Shown: piece by piece, positions 1-6,580 of the stretch
Layout: every line of letters starts with the position of its first letter
Numbering within the stretch: position 1 is the stretch's first letter
DNA from: Gammaproteobacteria bacterium
GTDB taxonomy: Bacteria > Pseudomonadota > Gammaproteobacteria > Ga0077536
Direction: 5' to 3'
NCBI GenBank assembly: GCA_003540955.1
Contig: DPMX01000050.1
Coordinates: 1-8,870, forward strand
Length of the DNA stretch: 8,870 bases
The notes under the pieces: model-generated
Seen by the model: only the letters and a program-made list of their open reading frames with translations
The model's database searches: none
What the model was told of the DNA's origin: nothing
Program-made: the position numbers and the translations under genes

Positions 1-1734
1 TGGGATAAGGTAAAGACCTTTTGCTATTTTCCATGACATTAAACCGGTTTGCATGGGTTTGGTTCCCGCGATTGCGGCTGCTGCAAATGCTACGAGGCAT
101 ACGGGCGGTGTTACATTGCTGTCTTGGGACAGCCAAAAAATAATTAGGTGGGCACTTAATAACATACCGGTTAGCAGAGCCGGATCCAGTAGCTGTGTTC
201 TAACAAGTTGCCGCATTTCTGCTGGCATTTCTCTGACTGCGGTCACGGCTTCACCTTCAAATAAGGCGATTATGGCTTCGATATTCGATGGTAAATTTGT
301 TGAATTGAGCGCATTCAGTAATGCAGCTTCACTTATCAAATCATAAAGGGCCGGTGCTGCTAAGGTGGCGAGGACAATATATGATGCTGTAACAGGCAGG
401 CCCATACCCAAAACAAGTGAGGCAAGCGCAACTAATATAAGTGTCATAAGCAGGCTTCCGTCTGCCCATTCGACTATCATCACTGAAAACGCGTTACCAA
501 GCCCTGTAGTTGTGACAACATTAATAACGAGCCCAACGGCAACCAGTAGGATTGCGGTTGGCACCATAATTCTAAGAGAATCGATAATTGCCTCGATACA
601 CCGTTCAAAATGCATTGGTGTGTCGGTTAGCCATGAAACTCCAATAACTGCAAAAATCGCAAAAGTTGCCGACCGTACCGGGGTGTAGCCTAAAATTAAC
701 GAAATAATTAAAACGGCCAGTGGAACAATAAAAGGCCAGCCTTTTTTCAGGGTTGCTAGGGTTGACGATCGATCAACCTTGACGAGCGGAATATCCATTT
801 TTTTTGCATCGATGCGGACAAAAAATGCAACGACCAGGAAATATAACAGCGCGGGTAGAACTGAAACAGAAATTATAGTGAGGTAGGGGATTTGAGTGTA
901 ACTAGCCATGACAAAGGCACCAGCACCCATAACAGGAGGCATTAGTTGTCCACCGGTCGACGCTGCAGCCTCAACACCCGCAGCAAAACGGGGGGAGAAT
1001 CCAGAGCGAATCATCATTGGTATTGTAATTACGCCTGTCGAAACTGTTGTAGCAACAGCGGAACCGGATATTGAACCCATGAGCCCTGATCCTACAATCG
1101 CGACATGACCAGCCCCTCCTGTGTAATGTCCTGCAGCACTGCGGGCGACTCGAATGATGAAATCACCGGCTCCGGACTTAAGAAGAAATGAGCCAAACAA
1201 AATAAACATGAAGACGAAGGTGGCAGAGATATTGGCAACCATTCCGAACATTCCATCACTGCCCCAATAGCTCCGATATAACACTGTCTCCGCGCTTAGT
1301 CCGGGGAAGGAAAAAACTCCGGGCACGTATTGCCCGAGAAATAGGACATAGCACAGACTAAGCAAAATTAAGCCCGGCATGAACCAGCCACTGGTTCGCC
1401 GCGAGAGCTCAATTGCGATCAAAATTGATAGGCTAGCGAATACATAGTCGGACGTTATGAAATCGGTTTGTCGTGCATATAAGGAGTCTTCAAAAAGAAT
1501 TAGGTAGGCGGCAATGGATACCGATGCTAACGCGAGCAGTATGTCAGAAATACTTATAAGCCCATCGTGGGTTTTTTCATTTTTTTTGGTGTTGAACATG
1601 AGTGCGCATAAAGCGCCAAATCCACCAAAATGAATTGCTGCAAACCAAAGTTCTGATACAGCTGTAAACCAGTTGTTGTAAACATGGAAAAGGGCGAAAA
1701 GTACAGCTAGCCACTTTACTATTGGATTATTCAT
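1..1734 (-). CDS. TRAP transporter fused permease (DctQM-type, 4TM/12TM), 3' end beyond window
   Basis: This is the membrane component of a TAXI-type TRAP secondary transporter, with the small (DctQ-like) and large (DctM-like) subunits fused. I translated the minus strand by hand from the ATG at 1734; the frame stays open for 578 codons to the window edge, so the C-terminus is missing. Hydrophobic segments fill residues 8-46, 62-82 and 98-135 (DctQ-like part), then many more follow. Family hallmarks of the large subunit are clear: GSGLMGSISGSAVATTVSTG at 215-234, a following AAASTGGQLMPPVMGA stretch at 256-271, LGMGLPVTASY at 442-452, and SNVTPPVCL at 539-547. Its ATG overlaps the stop codon of the upstream receptor gene (ATGA, 4 nt), which indicates translational coupling. 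A hydrophilic stretch at about residues 464-522 looks like an insertion relative to shorter family members. Uptake across the inner membrane, driven by an ion gradient, is the known family role. The substrate is unknown. Confidence 0.93.
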   Translation of the reverse strand, partial: MNNPIVKWLAVLFALFHVYNNWFTAVSELWFAAIHFGGFGALCALMFNTKKNEKTHDGLISISDILLALASVSIAAYLILFEDSLYARQTDFITSDYVFASLSILIAIELSRRTSGWFMPGLILLSLCYVLFLGQYVPGVFSFPGLSAETVLYRSYWGSDGMFGMVANISATFVFMFILFGSFLLKSGAGDFIIRVARSAAGHYTGGAGHVAIVGSGLMGSISGSAVATTVSTGVITIPMMIRSGFSPRFAAGVEAAASTGGQLMPPVMGAGAFVMASYTQIPYLTIISVSVLPALLYFLVVAFFVRIDAKKMDIPLVKVDRSSTLATLKKGWPFIVPLAVLIISLILGYTPVRSATFAIFAVIGVSWLTDTPMHFERCIEAIIDSLRIMVPTAILLVAVGLVINVVTTTGLGNAFSVMIVEWADGSLLMTLILVALASLVLGMGLPVTASYIVLATLAAPALYDLISEAALLNALNSTNLPSNIEAIIALFEGEAVTAVREMPAEMRQLVRTQLLDPALLTGMLLSAHLIIFWLSQDSNVTPPVCLVAFAAAAIAGTKPMQTGLMSWKIAKGLYLIP

Positions 1735-2738
1735 TGTGGCAGCAGGTTTACAGGAATGGACAGACCTTTTTCACGGTAATATCGAGTTGCGCCCGGATGC
1801 AATGGGGCACTTAGGCCAATGAGTGCTTTCTCTAGAGTGATCTCGCGAGTTGCTTTATGTATTTCGCGTAAGGCAGCTAGGTTTTCAAATACTGTCTTTG
1901 TAATCATATAGACCGCTTCCTCTGGGATATCTGACCTTACGGCTAAAATATTTGGATGTGCGATTGTTTGGGTGTCTGTATGAAGATTAGGGTATGTGCC
2001 TCCAGGTATGATGTATCGGCTCCAGAGCGGATAGGTTTTGTTTACTTCGGCTAATTGATTATCCGTGAATTCTAGCAATGTCAGATTTTCTCCTACCATG
2101 GCAAAGGCACGGGAAATCGCTGCTACAGGTACGCCAGCTGGCACATTCATACCGCTAATTGTACCGTCTTGGATAGCGTTTGCTGTGGCGCCATAACCCA
2201 TAAATGCGAGATTCATTCTCGATGGATAGTCGATACCAAGACTTCTCAGAATATAGTCGCCAGTGCGCTCTGCTCCAGAGTTTCTTGCTCCAATAACATA
2301 TCGCTCACCGTTTAATTGTTTGAGCGCCATGATCGTATTATTTTTTGCTAAATTTTTAGTTAGAACAAAATGATCTGCATTTTGCCAAAGTGCAGAAATG
2401 CTTCTAAGCCAGGGTTGAGGTTGAGTTATTGGGCCATCGCCATTCCAGGCCCATGCGGCAAAAATACCTTGCAGAATTGCAAATTGAGCCTGGTTGTCGC
2501 GCATAAGCTTGATGTTTTCCATTGAACCCGCAGAGCTTATTGCTGACAGACTAATCTCCTGGGTTTCGTAAAGACGAGCTTTGGTAATTGTTGCAAGGGC
2601 AACTCCCACAGGATAATAAACACCGCCAGTTGTAGCCGTTGTAAGAATGTAGGGTCGTTGCCAATGCATATTTTCAGTACAAGCTGCCATTAGCAAACTG
2701 GCTGCTAAAATGACGATGTATCGAACAATAGACGACAT
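1731..2738 (-). CDS. TAXI-family TRAP transporter solute-binding lipoprotein
   Basis: This is the extracytoplasmic receptor that delivers substrate to the fused permease encoded immediately downstream. The predicted protein has 335 residues, normal for the family. Residues 1-20 form a lipoprotein signal peptide (positive R6, hydrophobic core, LLMAAC with Cys20 as lipidation site). The TAXI hallmark TTATTGGVYYPVGVALA lies at 34-50, SAGSMENI at 69-76, and the C-terminal LHPGATRYYREKG at 313-325. I chose the ATG at 2738 because it puts the signal peptide at the true N-terminus. The frame also extends upstream to a TTG at 2774, but that would add 12 residues with a poor signal sequence. No strong Shine-Dalgarno precedes either start. 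The stop codon overlaps the permease start by 4 nt. TAXI receptors bind dicarboxylates, glutamate or other small acids; the ligand here cannot be inferred. A lipid anchor instead of a free periplasmic protein is a slightly unusual detail for a Gram-negative. Confidence 0.92.
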   Translation of the reverse strand: MSSIVRYIVILAASLLMAACTENMHWQRPYILTTATTGGVYYPVGVALATITKARLYETQEISLSAISSAGSMENIKLMRDNQAQFAILQGIFAAWAWNGDGPITQPQPWLRSISALWQNADHFVLTKNLAKNNTIMALKQLNGERYVIGARNSGAERTGDYILRSLGIDYPSRMNLAFMGYGATANAIQDGTISGMNVPAGVPVAAISRAFAMVGENLTLLEFTDNQLAEVNKTYPLWSRYIIPGGTYPNLHTDTQTIAHPNILAVRSDIPEEAVYMITKTVFENLAALREIHKATREITLEKALIGLSAPLHPGATRYYREKGLSIPVNLLPQ

Positions 2739-2827
2739 TGGGTAATTCCGAGACTCGAAAACAAATATTATCAAGTCAGGCTTATAATGCTTATGAATAT
2801 TTTGGTTGATTGCGTGGATTAGACTCT

Positions 2828-2857
2828 AAGATATTGTTTACTTTGAACCAGTGTAAA
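2828..2857 (-). promoter_or_regulatory. Possible sigma70 promoter for the TAXI-TRAP genes
   Basis: On the minus strand, TTTACA (2857-2852, 5 of 6 matches to the -35 consensus) is followed after 18 nt by TATCTT (2833-2828, 4 of 6 matches to the -10). It sits about 90 nt upstream of the receptor start, inside the AT-rich divergent spacer shared with the tRNA promoter. AT-rich DNA produces such matches by chance, so this is tentative. Confidence 0.3.
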
Positions 2858-2894
2858 TTCATTCAGGTGTTATAAATATAGATTTCTGATTGGC

Positions 2895-2923
2895 TTGACA
2901 GTTACTGGGGTCCAACGCAGAAT
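2895..2923 (+). promoter_or_regulatory. sigma70-type promoter of the tRNA gene
   Basis: A perfect -35 TTGACA (2895-2900), a 17-nt spacer, and a -10 CAGAAT (2918-2923, 4 of 6 matches) lie upstream of the tRNA. Transcription would begin near 2930, giving a leader of about 25 nt that contains a small cccc/gggg hairpin (2930-2944). The perfect -35, ideal spacing and position make this convincing. Confidence 0.7.
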
Positions 2924-2954
2924 CTCCGGCCCCGTCTGTTGGGGGGTATGATTT

Positions 2955-3031
2955 GGTGATGTAGCTCAGTTGGTCAGAGCGGCGGACTCATAACCCGCAG
3001 GTCGGTGGTTCAAATCCACCCATCACCACCA
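2955..3031 (+). tRNA. tRNA with CAT anticodon (tRNA-Met, elongator-like; tRNA-Ile2 possible)
   Basis: A complete 77-nt cloverleaf including an encoded CCA end (3029-3031). The acceptor stem GGTGATG (2955-2961) pairs perfectly with CATCACC (3021-3027), with discriminator A at 3028. The D arm is GCTC/GAGC (2964-2967 with 2977-2980). The anticodon loop is CTCATAA (2987-2993) with CAT at 2989-2991. The T arm is GGTGG, TTCAAAT, CCACC (3004-3020). The G1-C72 pair and the absence of the three G-C pairs under the anticodon loop rule out the initiator. Elongator Met and lysidine-modified Ile2 share this anticodon and cannot be separated with certainty from sequence alone. The acceptor pairs G4-C69 and A5-T68 do not match the C-G pairs used for Ile2 recognition in E. 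coli, which leans towards Met. The top pair of the anticodon stem is an A-C mismatch (2986 with 2994). Confidence 0.95.
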
Positions 3032-3040
3032 CTTAACTAA

Positions 3041-3078
3041 CTGACCTAGCAGGCAATGTCGCCGCTAGGTCGGTTTTT
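3041..3078 (+). terminator. Intrinsic terminator of the tRNA gene
   Basis: CTGACCTAGC (3041-3050) pairs with GCTAGGTCGG (3064-3073) as a 10-bp stem containing one G-T wobble. The loop can extend the stem with GGC/GCC (3052-3054 with 3061-3063). A run of five T residues follows (3074-3078). It begins 10 nt after the CCA end, as expected for the tRNA's own terminator. Confidence 0.85.
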
Positions 3079-3282
3079 ATGTCGCAGCGTGCGGCTACAA
3101 GGTTGGATTTACCGGCACTCGCGATCGCCAATGTCCAATGTGCGATCAAGAATTCCAACGGCGTTACGCAAGAAGAAATTCGTTCGATCATCCATGTCAT
3201 CGGTATCTACTGCGGAGTGCCGCAGGCGTTGGAATGTTTCCGATCGGCGCGCAAGGTGCTCGAAGAAGAAGGCCTGGTCTGA
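3079..3282 (+). pseudogene. 5'-truncated carboxymuconolactone decarboxylase (CMD/AhpD-like) domain remnant
   Basis: The 67-residue reading frame resembles only the C-terminal half of a CMD-family domain. The matching block is NGVTQEEIRSIIHVIGIYCG (residues 27-46), continued by VPQALECFRSARKVLEEEG, which follows the family pattern of GVT-EE, an I-L-H helix, YCGVP, then a final helix. The N-terminal half, with the catalytic or substrate-binding part of the domain, is absent. The nominal ATG lies directly behind the T-run of the tRNA terminator and has no Shine-Dalgarno. Reading further upstream in frame gives terminator sequence and a stop at 3037, not domain sequence. Intact family members are usually 100-130 residues or more. 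I therefore read it as a gene fragment stranded beside the tRNA. It is on the opposite strand to the catabolic operon. A functional short protein is possible but unlikely. Confidence 0.7.
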
Positions 3283-3309
3283 CGTACCCTGCGCCCTGAA
3301 GGTCGAGCA

Positions 3310-3339
3310 CGTTAAAATTTGTAACACGGACCTTCCGTG
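3310..3339 (-). terminator. Candidate terminator of the minus-strand catabolic operon
   Basis: On the minus strand, CACGGA (3339-3334), loop AGG, TCCGTG (3330-3325) form a perfect 6-bp hairpin followed by an AT-rich tail with TTTT. It lies about 43 nt past the stop of the DUF1152 gene. The T tract is not immediately adjacent to the stem, so termination would be weak. An overlapping 7-bp inverted repeat (GAAGGTC 3298-3304 with GACCTTC 3329-3335) offers an alternative fold. Nothing else is visible in the gap 3283-3381. Confidence 0.35.
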
Positions 3340-3381
3340 ACTAAAGGCACTATCTGGGAGTTTATCTCGGAGGAAAAGCAG

Positions 3382-4368
3382 TCAGGTACGGCGGAAATCG
3401 ATACGGCCGACGATGCAGGTTTCCGGAAGGCGTCCGAGTTCTAGGTAGATGCGTTCTGCTTCTGCCAGGCTGGTCGTCCCGAGAATTTTCGTTACATCTT
3501 GAGCGACCGCGTCGATCACGATTGCCGGAGAAAACGCCCATATAGGGACGGCAGCGGGCGTCATACGCGCTACCTGGCCCCAGGGTGAAGCGGTAGGCAC
3601 ATGATGCAGTCCAAAATTGCCACGATAGGCGGCGACAACGAGTTGCCCGACCGGGTCAAAGGCTAATTTCTGCACGTTCTCAAGTTCTTTGATATCTCTT
3701 TGAGAAGGGGCAAACACGCCGACCAGCCCACCTGCCGATAGCACCTTGCCCGTGTTTGCAGTCAGCTCTTCGATTTCCAGTTCCGCATCGGCACCAAATC
3801 CCGCCAGACAGAAAACGGACGCAACATTTTGTGACATGACGGCGGCTAGCGTGATGTGATCGGCAAGGACCGTCATCGTTGGCCGGACTTCGCGCCCTGT
3901 GGAAAGCGTGTCTGATCCAACATCCATAGCAAGGACCAGGTCGGCGTCGAAGTATTCAACCACGGCCTTTAACCCGTCTGCCGAGCCTTTTACTCCGCCC
4001 TGATGGGAAACGATGAATGTCTCGTCTCCGAGGTGTTCAGCGAGTACGGCCTCATGCGGTTTGCGTCCATGAGAGTTTGTGTCCCCACGGCAGATAGCGG
4101 CGTAGTCGTGGATTCGGTTAACTTGGTCGAGGTCGTCGACTGAGTACATGTCAGGTCCGAGTACATCGACCAGTTCAGGGCGATCTTGACCTGGGGCGGT
4201 CCACCATTGGCATGCGATCCCACCAAGTGCGACTCGCTCGACGCCCATACGTGTAAGCCAGCCGGCAGCGAGGAGCCCGACCAGGCAGTCTCCACCACCT
4301 CCGTTACCAATGATTACAGCAGACTTAGCTTTGTGTGCGAGATCTTCCAGCGTTTCAGGAGTTTGCAT
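3382..4368 (-). CDS. DUF1152 family protein
   Basis: The 328-residue protein matches my recollection of the DUF1152 family (PF06626), which has no established function. It has a glycine-rich nucleotide-binding-like motif GNGGGGD at residues 21-27. Later come AMDVGSDTLSTGRE, a fixed family-like DVG-D motif (about 165-178), and AGFGADAELEIEEL, followed by SAGGLVGVFAP. The C-terminus has a TTSLAEAERIYLELG segment typical of the family end. I start it at the ATG at 4368 because AAGGA (4378-4374) lies 5 nt upstream. A start at 4395 would add 9 residues but has no ribosome binding site. The start lies inside the last codons of the GntR gene (14-nt overlap), implying translational coupling and one transcript. 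It is the last gene of the operon. An enzyme or sugar/nucleotide-binding role is conceivable from the glycine loop, but I cannot assign a reaction. Confidence 0.78.
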   Translation of the reverse strand: MQTPETLEDLAHKAKSAVIIGNGGGGDCLVGLLAAGWLTRMGVERVALGGIACQWWTAPGQDRPELVDVLGPDMYSVDDLDQVNRIHDYAAICRGDTNSHGRKPHEAVLAEHLGDETFIVSHQGGVKGSADGLKAVVEYFDADLVLAMDVGSDTLSTGREVRPTMTVLADHITLAAVMSQNVASVFCLAGFGADAELEIEELTANTGKVLSAGGLVGVFAPSQRDIKELENVQKLAFDPVGQLVVAAYRGNFGLHHVPTASPWGQVARMTPAAVPIWAFSPAIVIDAVAQDVTKILGTTSLAEAERIYLELGRLPETCIVGRIDFRRT

Positions 4369-5011
4369 TGTTTTCCTTTTCGATGAGTGGCCCATTGAAT
4401 ATGTGCAGCTCGAGCTCTTTTATCACCTGCTCGAGGTTTCCCCCTCGGATAGCTTCGAGGAGCGAATCGTGTGCGTGGGAGATGCCTGCGAGCGTCGCGA
4501 AGGAGCGATTATTGTTTGCAACTGCGAGTTCAACCTGATCGCGAAGTCCTGTCCATATTTCACGGAGCCGGCCGTGGCCGGAGGCAATAAGAATCGCCTC
4601 GTGGAATTGTCGATCTAACATCACAGCCTTTACCGCATTTCCAGATTTCTCAGCCTCTCGTATTTCGTCGAGCACTGACTCTAGACTTGGAATGAGATCG
4701 TCGGATTCGATCGCCAGCCGCATTGCTAAGGACTCCAATGCGAAACGCAGAGTGGCGAGTTCGAAGAAATCATGTTCGCTGAACTCGTTGACCCGGTAGC
4801 CCTTGTTGTGCTGTTGAATAACCAGTCCTGAGCGTTCTAGCATCCGCAGGGCTTCTCTTACTGGTGATCTGCTTATCCCCATTTCCCTGGCAACAACCGC
4901 CTCAGAAAGCCTGCTTCCGGGTTCGACATCTCCAACGAGTATGGCTTTGCGAACTGCCTCGTATGCGGAGTCGACCAGACTAGAGATTTGAACTTGCTCA
5001 AAGCTAGCCAT
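4355..5011 (-). CDS. GntR-family transcriptional regulator, FadR subfamily (FCD domain)
   Basis: This is a 218-residue DNA-binding regulator, normal length for the subfamily. The N-terminal winged helix-turn-helix covers about residues 12-76, including GSRLSEAVVAREMGISRSPV (32-51) followed by REALRMLERSGLV. The C-terminal all-helical FCD effector domain spans about 83-208. It keeps the metal-site residues Asp133 and His137 (DRQFH), His181 (HDSLLEAI) and His203 (ELHI). Such proteins usually repress catabolic genes until a carboxylic-acid effector binds. The start at 5011 is fixed by an in-frame stop 12 nt upstream (TAG at 5017-5015); no clear Shine-Dalgarno is seen. It follows the aldehyde dehydrogenase gene after a 105-nt gap and overlaps the DUF1152 gene, so it is probably a local regulator of this operon. 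Its likely operator is the palindrome upstream of the IlvC-like gene (inference). Confidence 0.93.
   Translation of the reverse strand: MASFEQVQISSLVDSAYEAVRKAILVGDVEPGSRLSEAVVAREMGISRSPVREALRMLERSGLVIQQHNKGYRVNEFSEHDFFELATLRFALESLAMRLAIESDDLIPSLESVLDEIREAEKSGNAVKAVMLDRQFHEAILIASGHGRLREIWTGLRDQVELAVANNNRSFATLAGISHAHDSLLEAIRGGNLEQVIKELELHIFNGPLIEKENNANS
4369..4378 (-). promoter_or_regulatory. Ribosome binding site deciding the DUF1152 start
   Basis: AAGGA (4378-4374) with a 5-nt spacer precedes the ATG at 4368, within the coding sequence of the GntR regulator. No comparable site precedes the alternative ATG at 4395. Confidence 0.6.
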
Positions 5012-5022
5012 GATCTAGCCAT
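5004..5022. repeat. Short direct repeat CTAGCCAT x2 at the GntR start
   Basis: CTAGCCAT occurs at 5004-5011 and again at 5015-5022, an 11-bp period about one helical turn. The repeat covers the start codon of the GntR gene. It may be a chance duplication or part of an autoregulatory site; the rest of the gap 5023-5116 shows no hairpin with a T-run and no clear promoter. Confidence 0.35.
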
Positions 5023-5116
5023 ACCGCTTTTGCCGACGTAAACTCCAGAATTGTCTCCCAGCCATTGCCCATACCGATGTTTTTTCCACCAACTCGCAAT
5101 TTATTTGTGCCAAGGC

Positions 5117-6580
5117 TCATGTGGCGCTTCCATGGTTGAGATGGATCGATTTCCAGCGTACGAAACTTTCAAGGCCCTCCATGCCCAATTCCCTTCCAAA
5201 CCCAGAGTCGCCCACGCCACCGAAGGGGAGTTCCAGCTCGATAGTCCCATAGTCATCGATCCACACTGAGCCGGCACGAAGTTTGCGAGCTATATCGATT
5301 GCTCCATTGGTGTCGCCACCACAGATTATTCCTGCCGCCAACCCGTAGCGGGTGCGGTTTGCCGATTTGATCGCCGACTCGACGTCGGCGAAAGCTTGCA
5401 CAGCGGTATAGGGCCCGAACAATTCTTCGGTTACGGTGGGGTCTGTTTTGTCGTCGGCCAAAAAGATGGCTGGGTGAACGAAGGCACCTTCGACGGTTTC
5501 GCCGCCGAGGACTCGTATCGATCGTTTGGACGCATCGCTAATTACTTGCCGCAGAGCATTCGCGTGATCGGTGCTGATCACCGGCCCAAGGGTTGTATCT
5601 GTCGAATCAGGATCTCCCATTGTTAGAGAAGACAGTTGGCCGTGAATAGCTTCTGCGATTTTTTTGCGACGTCTGTCGTTGCCAATGACCATTACCCGGC
5701 TAGGGCATATGCATTGTTGCCCGGTTCTGTACGCTACGGCATTCCCGATGATCTCGGCGACTTGGATCGCATCAGCATCCGGCAAAACAATGATGGGGCT
5801 CTTCCCACCGAGCTCCATAATGGTGGGCGTCAGATTCTGCGCCGTGGCGGTGAGCACAGCCTGGCCGGTTGCCCGGCCGCCGGTAAGACTCACCAGTCCT
5901 ACGTCCGGTTTTTGAATCAAGGCAGCACCGACCTCGCGACCGCCAACAAGGACGCTCGTGAGTCCAGGTGGGACACCAGCTTCGATCAGTACCTCATCGA
6001 AGATTAGCGAGGTCACCGGCGTGAGTTCGGATGGCTTCGATATCACCGAGCATCCTGCCGCAAGGGCGGGCGCAAGTTTCCAAATCAATTCAGATAACGG
6101 GAAGTTCCACGGGCCGAGCGCAACGACCACCTCGTAAGGTTCAGGTATGACCATCCCGAGTTTCGACGAACCGAGGGGCACGCTGCGACCCGACAAGGCC
6201 CGGGCAAGGCCGGCATAAAAGTCGAGGACATCTACGCACCATCCGGCGTGCATCTCCGCAAGTGAGCGCAGCATGCCGGATTCTGCTACTTCCCAATTCA
6301 CCAGCTCCGCACGCCGCTGTTCAAGGAGACGTGCTGCCCGAATGAGGACCTCGGCCCGTTGTGCCGGGTGCCGGGCCGCCCATTCTGGTTGAACTCGACG
6401 AGCAGCAGCGACGGCCTCGTCAATCTGCTTGTGGGTTGCTACGCCAAATCGGGCAACCAATCGAGATGGGTTGGCGGGCGACATGCGCTTAAGTATCTCG
6501 CCCCCGTCGCAAGGTGGCACGGAGACACCAGCTATTCGCTGGCCAAATAGAGGTGCTTCTGTCATCGGTGACACATTCAC
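5117..6580 (-). CDS. NAD(P)-dependent aldehyde dehydrogenase
   Basis: This full-length member of the ALDH superfamily (487 residues) should oxidise an aldehyde to the carboxylic acid in the cytoplasm. Catalytic elements are intact: Asn159 in GPWNFP, Lys182 in SKPSELTP, general base Glu256 in MELGGKSP, nucleophile Cys290 in TGQQCICPSR, EELFGP at 385-390, and PFGGVGDSGFGRELG at 452-466. Position 235, commonly Ser in the FTGS motif, is Gly (LTGGRATG). The start is a GTG whose final G, with the next two bases, belongs to the overlap with the TGA of the IlvC-like gene (GTGA, 4 nt). AGGGG 5 nt upstream supports this start over the ATG at 6565. Coupled translation with the IlvC-like gene suggests consecutive steps of one pathway. 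The substrate class cannot be told; a semialdehyde is a reasonable guess given the neighbours. Confidence 0.95.
   Translation of the reverse strand: MNVSPMTEAPLFGQRIAGVSVPPCDGGEILKRMSPANPSRLVARFGVATHKQIDEAVAAARRVQPEWAARHPAQRAEVLIRAARLLEQRRAELVNWEVAESGMLRSLAEMHAGWCVDVLDFYAGLARALSGRSVPLGSSKLGMVIPEPYEVVVALGPWNFPLSELIWKLAPALAAGCSVISKPSELTPVTSLIFDEVLIEAGVPPGLTSVLVGGREVGAALIQKPDVGLVSLTGGRATGQAVLTATAQNLTPTIMELGGKSPIIVLPDADAIQVAEIIGNAVAYRTGQQCICPSRVMVIGNDRRRKKIAEAIHGQLSSLTMGDPDSTDTTLGPVISTDHANALRQVISDASKRSIRVLGGETVEGAFVHPAIFLADDKTDPTVTEELFGPYTAVQAFADVESAIKSANRTRYGLAAGIICGGDTNGAIDIARKLRAGSVWIDDYGTIELELPFGGVGDSGFGRELGMEGLESFVRWKSIHLNHGSAT

Noticed and set aside
53..1108. Three plus-strand reading frames (53-346, 365-688, 908-1108)
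   Set aside because: They are antisense to the TRAP permease frame, which carries strong family motifs over the whole stretch; their translations resemble no protein.
2955..3031. Initiator tRNA-fMet
   Set aside because: The 1-72 pair is G-C, not mismatched, and the anticodon stem lacks the three consecutive G-C pairs of initiators.
3109..3327. Minus-strand frame of 72 residues over the CMD-like remnant
   Set aside because: The plus-strand frame carries the recognisable domain pattern; the minus-strand translation does not resemble a known protein.
2955..3340. Integrative element attachment site at the tRNA
   Set aside because: I saw no copy of the tRNA 3' end elsewhere in the window and no integrase, so an att site cannot be supported, only suspected.
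3990..4310. Minus-strand alternative frame of 106 residues inside the DUF1152 gene
   Set aside because: It is a shifted frame of a well-matching gene, with no ribosome binding site or recognisable domain.
5636..6007. Plus-strand frame of 123 residues opposite the aldehyde dehydrogenase
   Set aside because: It is antisense to an intact, motif-complete enzyme gene and lacks any recognisable protein feature.
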